Of a DNA stretch of 64,000 nt, positions 19,079 to 27,802 are shown piece after piece. The notes under the pieces are model-generated. The model made no database searches, was not told the DNA's origin, and saw only the letters and a list, made by a program, of their open reading frames with translations. Position numbers and translations under genes: made by a program. Position 1 is the stretch's first letter. The number at the start of each line of letters is the position of its first letter. Location of the stretch: the NCBI RefSeq assembly GCF_000379725.1, contig NZ_KB903654.1:185955-249954 (forward strand). The letters run 5' to 3'. The stretch comes from Cytophaga aurantiaca DSM 3654 (GTDB taxonomy: Bacteria; Bacteroidota; Bacteroidia; Cytophagales; Cytophagaceae).

Positions 19079-19104
19079 AGTCCTATTTTAATCTGTAATG
19101 CCTA

Positions 19105-19425
19105 TTATATTTTAGAAGCAATGTAATTAAAAAGTACACTGCAAAAAGCTAATATGGACAAACCTAAAAATATATACGACCAGACTTTCATTGGGATAAA
19201 AAACAATTCATGTTCAAGAAATAATCTCGCCTTGTTCCCGTCTCTGTCAATATAATAATCTTCGCATGTTAAATACGTCCATATAGAAGTTAACAAACAT
19301 GCGACACCAAGTACAAATACAAAATCCATTTTAAGGAAAATCCCACCAAGAATCACTGATCCGACAAAACAAACGATGAAGTAAAGTATTATAAGAATTC
19401 CTTTACCTTTCCATATTATAAGCAT
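19105..19425 (-). CDS. Small hypothetical membrane protein
   Basis: 106 residues with three hydrophobic stretches (~9-30, 31-48, 80-104) and a polar loop (CEDYYIDRDGNKARLF). No family recognised. It is 26 bp upstream of the DUF3592 gene. No signal peptide is evident. Confidence 0.65.
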   Translation of the reverse strand: MLIIWKGKGILIILYFIVCFVGSVILGGIFLKMDFVFVLGVACLLTSIWTYLTCEDYYIDRDGNKARLFLEHELFFIPMKVWSYIFLGLSILAFCSVLFNYIASKI

Positions 19426-19518
19426 ACTAAAATTAATTTGTTTTTATACAAGCTATTAAATGTCTGGTTTATTTCAAAATAACTTTATGGTGCAACAGCA
19501 GCAACTCCTCTCCGAAAT

Positions 19519-19555
19519 AATAAAGCCTGCCGAATAACATTCAACAGGCCTTATT
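19519..19555 (-). terminator. Terminator downstream of the E1 gene
   Basis: Arms AATAAAGCCTG and CAGGCCTTATT (one mismatch) with a 15-base loop and A/T tails on both sides, 168 bp after the stop of the minus-strand E1 gene. Confidence 0.6.
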
Positions 19556-19565
19556 TTATCTGTAG

Positions 19566-19637
19566 TGGTTGTTGGTGACTCCGCGTTGTCCTTCGCTCAT
19601 TAACTAAACATCTGTTCAGGCGGAAACACCAACAACG
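19566..19637. repeat. MITE-core related inverted repeat
   Basis: GTTGTTGGTG...CCGC and its inverted partner GGCGGAAACACCAACAAC bound a short palindromic segment. The right side (from ACATCTGTTCAGG, about 29 bp) is nearly identical to 56250-56277 inside the element at 56085-56310. It is probably a truncated copy in the 297-bp gap before the E1 stop. Confidence 0.6.
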
Positions 19638-19689
19638 GCGTTTGGCTTTAATAGGATGTTGGCCGTTGGCACAACATCGGGTTGATTCG

Positions 19690-19722
19690 TGGTCAGTCAA
19701 ATACTGACAACTGACCACTAAA
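19690..19722 (-). repeat. Heptamer array after the E1 stop
   Basis: On the coding strand, TGGTCAG and TTGTCAG follow five bases after the stop triplet, then a partial inverted copy. Same family as the arrays at 32517 and 61156. Confidence 0.65.
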
Positions 19723-22131
19723 TTATTTATACCATTTCGGAAACTTGCCGGGATTTACTTCGTGCATCATTTCGTATACCATGTCGATCACATCATCCGG
19801 ACTTGGTTTTGAATAATAGTCACCGTCGGTTGAGTATGCCGGTCTGTTATCCTGTGCAGACAAGGTTCTCGGTTCTGAATCCAGATACTGCCAAGCCTTC
19901 TGTCCTTCCAATACCTGCTGCATCATATAGGCGGTTGCGCCTGCAGAGTAATCTTCATCGGCAAACAATACACGATTCGTTTTTTTGATCGACTCAACAA
20001 TCTGCTGTGTTCTATCAAACGGCAGTAATGTTTGTATATCGATGATCTCGCATGAGATACCTAATTGCTGTAATTCATTTGCACCTTCCTGCACAATACG
20101 ACACATAGAGCCGTAGGTAACAATCGTAATATCTGTGCCGGGTCTCAATACATCTATAATACCTAACTGTACCGTAAACTCTCCTAAGTTCTGTGGAAGT
20201 TTTTCTTTTAAGCGATACGCGTTTAACGATTCGATCATGATCGCCGGTTCATCGCCTTTAACCAGTGTGTTGTACATACCTGCAGCCTGTGTCATGTTGC
20301 GCGGCACGCATAAGAACATACCACGTATCGAACCCAGGATCATCTGCATCGGTGAACCCGAGTGGAACATACCTTCCAGACGGTGTCCGCGTGTACGGAT
20401 GATCAACGGAGCTTTTTGTCCGCCCGCTGAACGGTAATGCAGCGAAGCCACATCATCCGATAATATTTCTATTGCGAATAATAAATAATCTAAATACTGA
20501 ATCTCTGCAATCGGACGTAAGCCACGCATTGCAGTACCTATCGCCTGTCCAACAATGGTTGCTTCACGAATACCGGTATCGGTAATACGGATCTCACCGA
20601 ATTTATCCTGCAAACCGGAGAAGCCTTGGTTCACATCTCCTATTTGTCCTACGTCTTCACCGAAAGCCAGCAAGCGCGGATCGCGGTTGAACAGAGCTTC
20701 GAAGTTGTGTTGTAACAATTCTCTTCCGTCTAATATCGGAGAATCTTCGGTAATGATCGGTGCTACTTCAGGGACCAGCAAAGCCGACTCAACTGATTGA
20801 CTGTATAAGTGGCTATTGAAACGACGTCTGTTCTCTATTTCCGTACGTTCAGCCCAATTCTGCAAATTTTCTTTAGATCCATTCGTTTCGTTACGAAGCA
20901 AACGCAAGGCCTTCTTCACAGCCCTTACAGCATCGGAGCGGTATGGATTTAACGTTTTGTGTAATTCTATAGACAGCTGTTCCAATTCGTCTTTCACCGA
21001 ACTTGAAGAAGCAGCTTCTCTAATATATTGCACTGCCAATTCGTGATCTTCCTTAAGATAATTTACAAAATTTTCCCAGGCACGCTGACGGGCTTGTTTT
21101 ACTTTTTCAACCGACTCCGTTTCGATCTGTAGCAAATCATCTTCAGAGCAAATACCGTTTTCCAGAATCCACTCTTTAAACTTCTTATTGCAATCGTATT
21201 CTTCTTCCCAGTCCAGACGCTCTTTTGTTTTGTAGCGCTCATGAGAACCGGAAGTGGAGTGTCCCATTGGTTGAGTCATCTCACACACATGCATCAATAC
21301 AGGTACGTGCTCTTCTCTACACAAACGGGTTGCTTCTTTGTATCCATAGCAAAGCGCTTCGTAATCCCAGCCCTTTACTTTCATGATCTCAATACCACGT
21401 TCGTTGTGATCTCTTCTGAAACCTTCGAACATAGACGAGATATCATCTTTTGTAGTTTGATAGCGCTGCGGAACAGAGATCGCGTAGGCATCATCCCAGA
21501 TGGAGATGAGCATAGGAACCTGTAATACACCTGCAGCATTGATCGCTTCAAAAAATACACCTTCCGCCATGGCACCGTTTCCGATCGTTCCGAATGCAAC
21601 TTCATTTCCGTTATTGCTGAAGTTGGTCATGCTGTGCAGTTCCGGGTTGTTGCGGAATAATTTGGAAGCCCAGGCTAAACCTACCAGACGAGGCATTTGA
21701 GCACCCGTTGGAGAAATATCCGGTGTTGATACTTTTATTTTTGTCAGGTCTTTGAAACGACCTTGTTCATCTAAATTACGTGTTGAATAATGGCCGATCA
21801 TCATTCGTCCACCTGAATGCGGATCGTGCTCCACATCTGCATGACCGTATAATTGCGCAAAGTATTGTTCGATGGTCAACGCCCCTGTGGCCATCATAAA
21901 AGTCTGATCTCTATAATATCCGGAACGGAAATCACCTTCTTTAAAGAACTTCGCCATACAGATCTGCGCAAGTTCTTTCCCTGTACCAAAAATACCAAAC
22001 TTCGCCTTGCCCATGAAAACTTCCTTACGAGCAAGGATACTCGTTTGTCTGCTTTCACATGCCAGTCTATAATCTTGTAGAATTTCCTCCTTGGTCAAAG
22101 AAAACTCCCCTGTAATTTCGCTTGTATTCAA
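19723..22131 (-). CDS. Fused alpha/beta E1 component of branched-chain 2-oxoacid dehydrogenase
   Basis: 802 residues. The N-terminal ~400 are an E1-alpha thiamine-diphosphate domain (GHADVEHDPHSGGRM, FGTIGNGAMAEGVFFEA, EMTQPMGHSTSGSHERY). A linker leads to E1-beta from ~455 (LLAFGEDVGQIGDVNQGFSG, FAIEILSDDVASLHYRS, IIDIQTLLPFD). It decarboxylates branched-chain 2-oxoacids and passes the acyl group to E2 lipoyl domains; E2 and E3 are not in this window. The single-chain form is common in Bacteroidetes. Alternative substrates such as acetoin or pyruvate cannot be ruled out. Confidence 0.93.
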   Translation of the reverse strand: MNTSEITGEFSLTKEEILQDYRLACESRQTSILARKEVFMGKAKFGIFGTGKELAQICMAKFFKEGDFRSGYYRDQTFMMATGALTIEQYFAQLYGHADVEHDPHSGGRMMIGHYSTRNLDEQGRFKDLTKIKVSTPDISPTGAQMPRLVGLAWASKLFRNNPELHSMTNFSNNGNEVAFGTIGNGAMAEGVFFEAINAAGVLQVPMLISIWDDAYAISVPQRYQTTKDDISSMFEGFRRDHNERGIEIMKVKGWDYEALCYGYKEATRLCREEHVPVLMHVCEMTQPMGHSTSGSHERYKTKERLDWEEEYDCNKKFKEWILENGICSEDDLLQIETESVEKVKQARQRAWENFVNYLKEDHELAVQYIREAASSSSVKDELEQLSIELHKTLNPYRSDAVRAVKKALRLLRNETNGSKENLQNWAERTEIENRRRFNSHLYSQSVESALLVPEVAPIITEDSPILDGRELLQHNFEALFNRDPRLLAFGEDVGQIGDVNQGFSGLQDKFGEIRITDTGIREATIVGQAIGTAMRGLRPIAEIQYLDYLLFAIEILSDDVASLHYRSAGGQKAPLIIRTRGHRLEGMFHSGSPMQMILGSIRGMFLCVPRNMTQAAGMYNTLVKGDEPAIMIESLNAYRLKEKLPQNLGEFTVQLGIIDVLRPGTDITIVTYGSMCRIVQEGANELQQLGISCEIIDIQTLLPFDRTQQIVESIKKTNRVLFADEDYSAGATAYMMQQVLEGQKAWQYLDSEPRTLSAQDNRPAYSTDGDYYSKPSPDDVIDMVYEMMHEVNPGKFPKWYK

Positions 22132-22242
22132 AATGCTGTTTGTATCGGATTAGCCAAAACCTTACAAAATTATGCAATTAAAAGCGCTATTCAAATTTTT
22201 ACCCTTTCAGCACAAAATCTATATTTTTTGGTATAATTTATG

Positions 22243-22250
22243 TAAGTTTG
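22243..22250 (+). promoter_or_regulatory. -7 element (TAAGTTTG) for the DUF1573 gene
   Basis: Exact TAnnTTTG match 49 bp before the ATG at 22300, in the divergent 168-bp gap with the E1 gene. No clear -33 TTTG at 19-bp spacing. Confidence 0.4.
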
Positions 22251-22299
22251 GTTACTATACGTTAATTTTGAGTATTCAAGTCAATAAATTATAGAAGCT

Positions 22300-23181
22300 A
22301 TGTTTAAGAAAATAGTGGTTTTGGTTGCCTTAGCAGCTAGTACAATGGGTGTTACATTTGCACAACAATCCAATAATTTCAATTTTCCGATTGATAAATT
22401 TGATTTCGGTGTAATTAATGAAGGCGAACAAGCCACTCATACATTCGAATTCTACAATACAGGAAAAGACACCATTCTTTTAAAACAAGAGAACGTTCGT
22501 GCTTCTTGTGGTTGCACAACCCCTTCATTCTCTACAGATGCAATTTTACCCGGACAAAAAGGCGTTATTACGGCTTCATTTAACTCTTCAGGCAGACCAG
22601 GTGTATTCCAGAAAACGGTTACGGTTTATTACAAGGACGAGATAGTTAAAATGCTGAATATCAAAGGAATTGTTGAGCCAATAACTGCTGCACCGGCTCC
22701 AAATCAGACTCAGGCACCAGCTCCAGCTGCCCATACAGATGGATCACATGCACATGCTCCTGCACATGTGGATGACAAAAAAAGTGCTAAGATTGTTCTT
22801 GAAAAACATGCTGTGAATTATGGTAAAATTGAACGCAGCCAAAAAGGTGTGTATTCAATGAAGATCACAAATGCTGGAAAAGATACCTTGTTTATTTCTA
22901 AATCAGCAAGTGCTTGCAGCTGTACTTCATTCAAATTGAAAAAAGAAAAAGCTGTAGATGAAATTACATACGTACTTCCTGGTAAAACTGCAAGATTAGA
23001 AATTACATACTCTCCTGCTGCGGATGGATACAACAGAGATATCATCACATTGTATACGAATGATCCGGCAAATGCAAGAGTATCCATTCCTCTGGAAGCG
23101 GAAGTAGTTGAATCTTTACAACAAAAAAATATGCTTCAGGAAGGCGGCAACAACGGTGGTGCTCCTTTTTCGAATAAATAA
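22300..23181 (+). CDS. Secreted protein with two DUF1573 domains
   Basis: 293 residues. Signal peptide ending VTFAQ; two DUF1573 (ASH-like beta-sandwich) domains at ~28-125 and ~165-270, each with the xCGCTxPSF / CSCTSFK cysteine motif and a DFGxIxEG or NYGKIERS strand. A Pro/Ala/His-rich linker separates them (APAPAAHTDGSHAHAPAH) and a glycine/asparagine tail follows. The His-rich linker might bind metal. The family is periplasmic or surface-exposed and its role is unknown. A 72-bp perfect palindrome follows immediately. Confidence 0.88.
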   Translation: MFKKIVVLVALAASTMGVTFAQQSNNFNFPIDKFDFGVINEGEQATHTFEFYNTGKDTILLKQENVRASCGCTTPSFSTDAILPGQKGVITASFNSSGRPGVFQKTVTVYYKDEIVKMLNIKGIVEPITAAPAPNQTQAPAPAAHTDGSHAHAPAHVDDKKSAKIVLEKHAVNYGKIERSQKGVYSMKITNAGKDTLFISKSASACSCTSFKLKKEKAVDEITYVLPGKTARLEITYSPAADGYNRDIITLYTNDPANARVSIPLEAEVVESLQQKNMLQEGGNNGGAPFSNK

Positions 23182-23184
23182 AAG

Positions 23185-23256
23185 CTTTTCAAAAGCGCAT
23201 AAAAAAAGTCATCCCGATAGATATCGGGATGACTTTTTTTATGCGCTTTTGAAAAG
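23185..23256. terminator. Perfect 72-bp palindrome (35-bp arms, 2-base centre)
   Basis: The arms 23185-23219 and 23222-23256 are exact reverse complements. The inner part (AAAAAAAGTCATCCCGATA and partner, with a T-run) is a standard bidirectional terminator. The outer CTTTTCAAAAGCGCAT extension makes the stem far longer than termination needs. It starts 4 bp after the DUF1573 stop. Confidence 0.85.
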
Positions 23257-23340
23257 AAATAACAAATAACAAAAAACAAATTCCAAACGGAGAGAGTATA
23301 TAGTAAGTAGTTGTCAGTGGACAGTAGTCTGTTGTCAGTG
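23256..23340 (+). repeat. Two heptamer arrays after the palindrome
   Basis: AAATAAC-type units start at ~23257, and TTGTCAG / TGGACAG-type units occupy ~23311-23339. Both read in the direction of the preceding gene. They occupy part of the 324-bp gap before ald. Confidence 0.6.
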
Positions 23341-23349
23341 ATTGCATTG

Positions 23350-23436
23350 TGGCATAGTACAGAAAATGTTGTTGAGTGGCACGATAAAGGAAAATATACA
23401 ATTCAATACGGAATGAAATTGTTCATTCAGCGTTAA
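23350..23436 (+). pseudogene. Possible C-terminal gene remnant
   Basis: A 28-codon open stretch ending in TAA at 23434-23436 reads like the end of a protein (ENVVEWHDKGKYTIQYGMKL). It is preceded directly by a heptamer array and has no plausible start. It may be the tail of a gene whose front was lost where the repeat sits. Confidence 0.22.
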
Positions 23437-23505
23437 AGAATTAAATAGAATACCTGTAGTTTACAGTCAATAGAATTTGATAACGAACATTAAGAAACCA
23501 AAGTT

Positions 23506-24624
23506 ATGATCATCGGTGTACCAAAAGAAATTAAGAACAGAGAGTTTCGGGTTTCAATGACTCCTTCCGGAGTTGCAGAATTGATCGCACACAAACATAC
23601 CATACTTATACAACAAGGAGCCGGTCTTGGTTCGGGCTTTACAGACGAAGCTTATACAAAAGCGGGCGCTACTATTCTGGAAAAAGCAGTAGATGTATTT
23701 GCAAAAGCAGATCTGATTGTAAAAGTGAAAGAACCTCTGACTTCTGAATATGCGTTGATCAAAGAAGGGCAGATTATTTTCACCTACTTCCATTTTGCTT
23801 CGAATGAAGAATTAACAAAAGCGATGATCGAGCGCAAAGCAATTTGCATTACGTATGAGACCATTCAGAAAGCCGATCATTCCTTGCCGATCTTAACGCC
23901 CATGTCGGAAGTGGCCGGACGTATGGCTGTACAGATCGCGGCACATTATTTAGAAAAAAATAATGGAGGAAGCGGAAAGCTTCTGGGTGGCGTGCCAGGT
24001 GTTAAACCTGCCCGGGTTGTGATCTTAGGCGCAGGTGTTGTTGGTACGCAGGCAGCAAAAATCGCTTCAGGTATGGGTGCGGAAGTTATTTTAATGGACA
24101 TTAATTTAAACCGTCTGCGTTATTTGGCCGATGTACTTCCTGCTAACGTAACAGGCATCTATCCTACGCAGCAGCTCATAGCTGAATATTTACTAAACAC
24201 AGATGTGCTTATCGGAGCGGTATTAATACCCGGCGGAAAAGCGCCAGTGTTAGCAAGTAAAGCTATGATCGAAACGATGCCCAAAGGCAGTGTGGTAATA
24301 GATGTTGCCGTTGATCAGGGCGGATGTATCGAAACCTGTAAACCCACATCGCATGAACACCCGATCTTTACAGTAAACGATGTGATACATTATTGCGTGC
24401 CCAATATACCGGGTGCCGTACCGGCAAGTTCTACCATTGCACTTACCAATGCCAGTCTGCCCTATCTGATACAGATCGCAGATAAAGGCTGGAAAGAAGC
24501 GTGCAGATCAAACAGTGAAATACAAAAAGGCTTATCCATTGCCTCAGGTAATGTAGTGGATGTTATGCTGGCTAAAACATTTCAGTTATCTTTGCATGAT
24601 ATACACGAATACCTGAATTCATGA
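23506..24624 (+). CDS. ald: Alanine dehydrogenase
   Basis: 372 residues, the family length. N-terminal MIIGVPKEIKNREFRVSMTP, the conserved TPMSEVAGRMA segment, NAD-binding GAGVVGTQAAKIASGMGA (~178-195), VIDVAVDQGG and NIPGAVPASST. It catalyses reversible NAD-dependent oxidative deamination of L-alanine to pyruvate and ammonia in the cytoplasm. Its stop overlaps the start of the next gene by 4 bp (ATGA). Confidence 0.97.
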   Translation: MIIGVPKEIKNREFRVSMTPSGVAELIAHKHTILIQQGAGLGSGFTDEAYTKAGATILEKAVDVFAKADLIVKVKEPLTSEYALIKEGQIIFTYFHFASNEELTKAMIERKAICITYETIQKADHSLPILTPMSEVAGRMAVQIAAHYLEKNNGGSGKLLGGVPGVKPARVVILGAGVVGTQAAKIASGMGAEVILMDINLNRLRYLADVLPANVTGIYPTQQLIAEYLLNTDVLIGAVLIPGGKAPVLASKAMIETMPKGSVVIDVAVDQGGCIETCKPTSHEHPIFTVNDVIHYCVPNIPGAVPASSTIALTNASLPYLIQIADKGWKEACRSNSEIQKGLSIASGNVVDVMLAKTFQLSLHDIHEYLNS

Positions 24625-26507
24625 TCGTAGCTTTATATCGCTTTCTATTTACCCGGTTATTATTTCTTCTTTTCTTATTCAGTCTTTGCAGACTTTTATT
24701 TTATTTATTTTATTCTCCGGAATTTGAATCGTGTACGACTAGTCAAATCGCTTACGCCTTCTTACTGGGCTTGCGTTTTGACCTGTCTATACTACTAGGT
24801 GCAAACGTTGTATTCTTTTTACCGCTAGCAATTGGTCGCTTCTTTGCCATACCTAAGTGGGTATTTACCATCAATAAACTTCTCTTTGTTCTTGTTAACA
24901 GCATTCTGGTTTCATTAAATCTCCTCGACTTAGAATACTTTGCGTTCACAGGAAAACGTACAGGCATTGAGATCTTAGGCATTAAAGATGATATAGGTAA
25001 TCAGGCAAATCAATTGTTCTTACACTACTGGCACATTGCTTTACTTGGATTTGTATTGTTTTTATGGATTCTACTTCGCACGCTGCGTTTAACATACAAA
25101 CCGGTAGTTTCTAAAAGACCTGTACTTTATTTTGCAATCGGTTATGCCCTATTTATAGGGCTTGCTGTACTTGGTATCCGCAGCGGCTTCCAGCTTAAAC
25201 CATTGCGTCCAAACATTGCATTCTCCATTCAACCAAGTAAACTTGGCAACGTTGTATTGAATACTCCTTTCAATATTTTTATGACGATTGGCATTGAACC
25301 CATTGAACCCGTTCACTATTTTAAAAATGAAAGTGAAGTGTCGGATATTTTATCAGAATGGAACAGACAAGGGAAGTCAACGTTTCCAACACATACAACA
25401 AAACAAAATGTTGTCATCATCATTCTGGAAAGCTTTGCATCTGAATATACCGGAATAGCGAATGCAGGAAAAGGCTATACTCCCTTTTTGGATTCGCTGG
25501 CTTCAACGAATTTATATTTCCAAAATCATTTTGCAAACGGACGTGTAAGCATGGAAGCTGTACCTTCTATCCTTGCATCCATACCGGGTCTGATGCGCGA
25601 ACCTTATATCACGTCTCTCTATCAAACCAACGCATTACAAGGTTTGGGTACGCAGTTACTTAAAAGCGGTTACCATACATCGTTCTTTCATGCTGCTAAA
25701 AACGGTTCAATGGGATTTGATGCATTTACAAAAAATGCAGACTTTACACACTATTACGGTTTGAACGAATACAAAGGAAGCCAAGAAGATTTTGATGGTA
25801 ACTGGGGCATTTATGACGAACCTTATCTTCAATATTTTAAAGAACATCTGAACACATTTCCACAGCCTTTTGCAAGCTGCGTATTTACGATCAGTTCACA
25901 CCAACCGTATTCATTACCAGAAAAATATGCCGGCAAGTTTCCCGAAGGCGATCTGGATATTCACAAAACGATTGGTTATGTAGATTACTCGTTACGAAAA
26001 TTCTTCGAAGCTGCTAAGAAAGAAACCTGGTATACCAACACCTTGTTTGTTATCACTGCAGATCATACACAAATGCATAGCAATCCGAAGTATAAGAATA
26101 TACGTGGCGATTACAACGTTCCGCTGATCTTCTTCCATCCTTCTGAAAAATTAACTGCAGATACTTCTCTGGTTGCAAGTCAGATTGATATCATGCCAAG
26201 TATTTTAGACTATCTGCAGATCATAAATCCGGAGCCAGCATTGATCGGTCAATCGGTTTTTGGAAAACAGCCATCACATGATTATGCAGTAAACTTTTCA
26301 GACAACAATTATCGAGTATTTTTAAAGGACTATTATATAGAAGGAACGTTAGAGACTGAGTTTCTTATAAAAAAATATACGCACGAAATCATACGGCCAG
26401 CAAACGAGAAAGAGCGTAAACTCATTCAAGCCATTATTCAATACTACAACAATGGTATGATTGAAAACACGTATTACACCTGGGGAAAAACGAAGGGATC
26501 TATATAA
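24621..26507 (+). CDS. LTA-synthase-like membrane sulfatase (phosphoglycerol transferase family)
   Basis: 628 residues. Five N-terminal membrane helices (to ~190), then an extracytoplasmic sulfatase-fold domain with VVIIILESFASEYTG (metal site), nucleophile-region GRVSMEAVPSILASIPG, FTISSHQPYSLP and TADHTQMHSN. Homologues move glycerol-phosphate or phosphoethanolamine onto lipids or glycans. Gram-negative Bacteroidetes have no classical teichoic acid, so the acceptor is unknown. Overlap with ald implies co-transcription, but no functional link is obvious. Its 3' end overlaps the next minus-strand gene by 8 bp. Confidence 0.88.
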   Translation: MIVALYRFLFTRLLFLLFLFSLCRLLFYLFYSPEFESCTTSQIAYAFLLGLRFDLSILLGANVVFFLPLAIGRFFAIPKWVFTINKLLFVLVNSILVSLNLLDLEYFAFTGKRTGIEILGIKDDIGNQANQLFLHYWHIALLGFVLFLWILLRTLRLTYKPVVSKRPVLYFAIGYALFIGLAVLGIRSGFQLKPLRPNIAFSIQPSKLGNVVLNTPFNIFMTIGIEPIEPVHYFKNESEVSDILSEWNRQGKSTFPTHTTKQNVVIIILESFASEYTGIANAGKGYTPFLDSLASTNLYFQNHFANGRVSMEAVPSILASIPGLMREPYITSLYQTNALQGLGTQLLKSGYHTSFFHAAKNGSMGFDAFTKNADFTHYYGLNEYKGSQEDFDGNWGIYDEPYLQYFKEHLNTFPQPFASCVFTISSHQPYSLPEKYAGKFPEGDLDIHKTIGYVDYSLRKFFEAAKKETWYTNTLFVITADHTQMHSNPKYKNIRGDYNVPLIFFHPSEKLTADTSLVASQIDIMPSILDYLQIINPEPALIGQSVFGKQPSHDYAVNFSDNNYRVFLKDYYIEGTLETEFLIKKYTHEIIRPANEKERKLIQAIIQYYNNGMIENTYYTWGKTKGSI

Positions 26508-26952
26508 AAGGAGGAAGTTCGTTCCGCTTTTCAAAAGCGATTTCATCGCCTTCGCCAACCCGTTGGAAAGCGAAATGATGTAAACCATTTGTTATAACCA
26601 GCCACTCAGCTGCTATTGTTTTATTATAAGCCGATGCCTGCTTGAGCGTCTGTTCACTCAACGGAACCGAAAAGGCTTTACATTCAACCAGCATAAAGAC
26701 CGTACCCTGACGGTTATAGATCTGAATATCGCTGCGTTTCTGCATGGTATTATACTGCAAGCCTGATTCAACTTTAAAAAGTACCCGTGGATATTTACAG
26801 GTATGGATCAGATAATGAATAAAATGTTGGCGCACCCATTCTTCGGGAGTCAACAAAATATTTTTTTTACGTATACCATCATATACATATATCTCCCCAT
26901 TATCTCTGGAAAGTTTTAAATCTGCTTCAGGTAAATTTAAATTCGGGTACAT
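26500..26952 (-). CDS. HsdR_N-like restriction endonuclease fold protein
   Basis: 150 residues resembling the N-terminal domain of type I restriction R subunits (HSDR_N). VRQHFIHYLI, the PD-(D/E)xK-like core KRSDIQIYN ... FMLVECKAF, and ASAYNKTIAAEWLVITNGLHH are visible. Full R subunits exceed 800 residues and carry a helicase; this stand-alone form is common in Bacteroidetes, and no hsdS/hsdM genes are near. It is probably a small nuclease-fold protein of unknown role. Its end overlaps the convergent sulfatase gene by 8 bp. Confidence 0.82.
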   Translation of the reverse strand: MYPNLNLPEADLKLSRDNGEIYVYDGIRKKNILLTPEEWVRQHFIHYLIHTCKYPRVLFKVESGLQYNTMQKRSDIQIYNRQGTVFMLVECKAFSVPLSEQTLKQASAYNKTIAAEWLVITNGLHHFAFQRVGEGDEIAFEKRNELPPFI

Positions 26953-27023
26953 GTGTATACTATTGCCTCGTAATTTACGTACATAAAAATAGAAATTTCA
27001 GTTATTACTTTTAATATTGTTGT

Positions 27024-27794
27024 ATGAAAACGAAAGAAGAAATTGTAAAGAACTGGTTGCCACGCTATACAGGAACAGAAATCAAAGAATTTGGAGAATA
27101 TATCTTAATTGTAAATTTTCATAATTACCTCGAAATGTTTGCAAAACAATTCGATGCTGAAATAAAAGGTATCGGGAAACCGATGCAGACCTGTACTGCA
27201 AACAACATCACCATTATAAATTTTGGTATGGGAAGCGCTATGGCAGCAACCTGTATGGATATACTTTCTGCAATTGATCCTAAAGCCGTTTTATTTTTAG
27301 GCAAATGCGGAGGCTTGAAGAAAACAAAAGTCGGAGATCTGATCCTTCCGATTGCAGCGATACGCGGCGAAGGTACAAGCGATGATTATCTGCCGAAAGA
27401 AATTCCGGCGCTCCCTTCCTTCCGATTGCAGCAAGCGGTTTCATCTATTATCCGTAAGCATGAACGCGATTATTGGACGGGAACCGTTTATACAACGAAC
27501 CGAAGAGTTTGGGAACACGACGAAAAATTTAAAGAATATCTGCGCAGCATCCGAACGATGGCTATTGATATGGAAACGGCTACAATATTCGTTGTAGGCT
27601 TTGCGAACAGCATTCCACACGGAGCATTGTTATTGGTCTCTGACAATCCAATGGTACCAGACGGCGTAAAGACTGCCGATAGCGATACTTCTGTAACGAA
27701 ACTCTATGCAGAAGAACATTTAAAGATTGGTATTGAATCGTTACAGGAGCTAGCGTCAAGCGGTGATTCGGTGAAGCATTTGATATTTGAGTAG
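27024..27794 (+). CDS. amn: AMP nucleosidase (short form)
   Basis: 256 residues of the nucleoside phosphorylase fold: GKCGGLKKTKVGDLILP phosphate/ribose-binding strand, RGEGTSDDYLP, AIDMETATIF (base and ribose site) and LLLVSDNPMVPDG. It hydrolyses AMP to adenine and ribose 5-phosphate. The size fits the short Bacteroidetes-type enzyme rather than the ~480-residue E. coli Amn. Adenine could be reclaimed by the APT encoded at 34.8 kb. Confidence 0.9.
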   Translation: MKTKEEIVKNWLPRYTGTEIKEFGEYILIVNFHNYLEMFAKQFDAEIKGIGKPMQTCTANNITIINFGMGSAMAATCMDILSAIDPKAVLFLGKCGGLKKTKVGDLILPIAAIRGEGTSDDYLPKEIPALPSFRLQQAVSSIIRKHERDYWTGTVYTTNRRVWEHDEKFKEYLRSIRTMAIDMETATIFVVGFANSIPHGALLLVSDNPMVPDGVKTADSDTSVTKLYAEEHLKIGIESLQELASSGDSVKHLIFE

Positions 27795-27802
27795 CCAGTG
27801 AG

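Noticed and set aside
26500-26952. Type I restriction-modification locus
   Set aside because: Only the HsdR_N-like domain is present; no helicase, methylase or specificity subunit, so calling it an R-M system is not supported.
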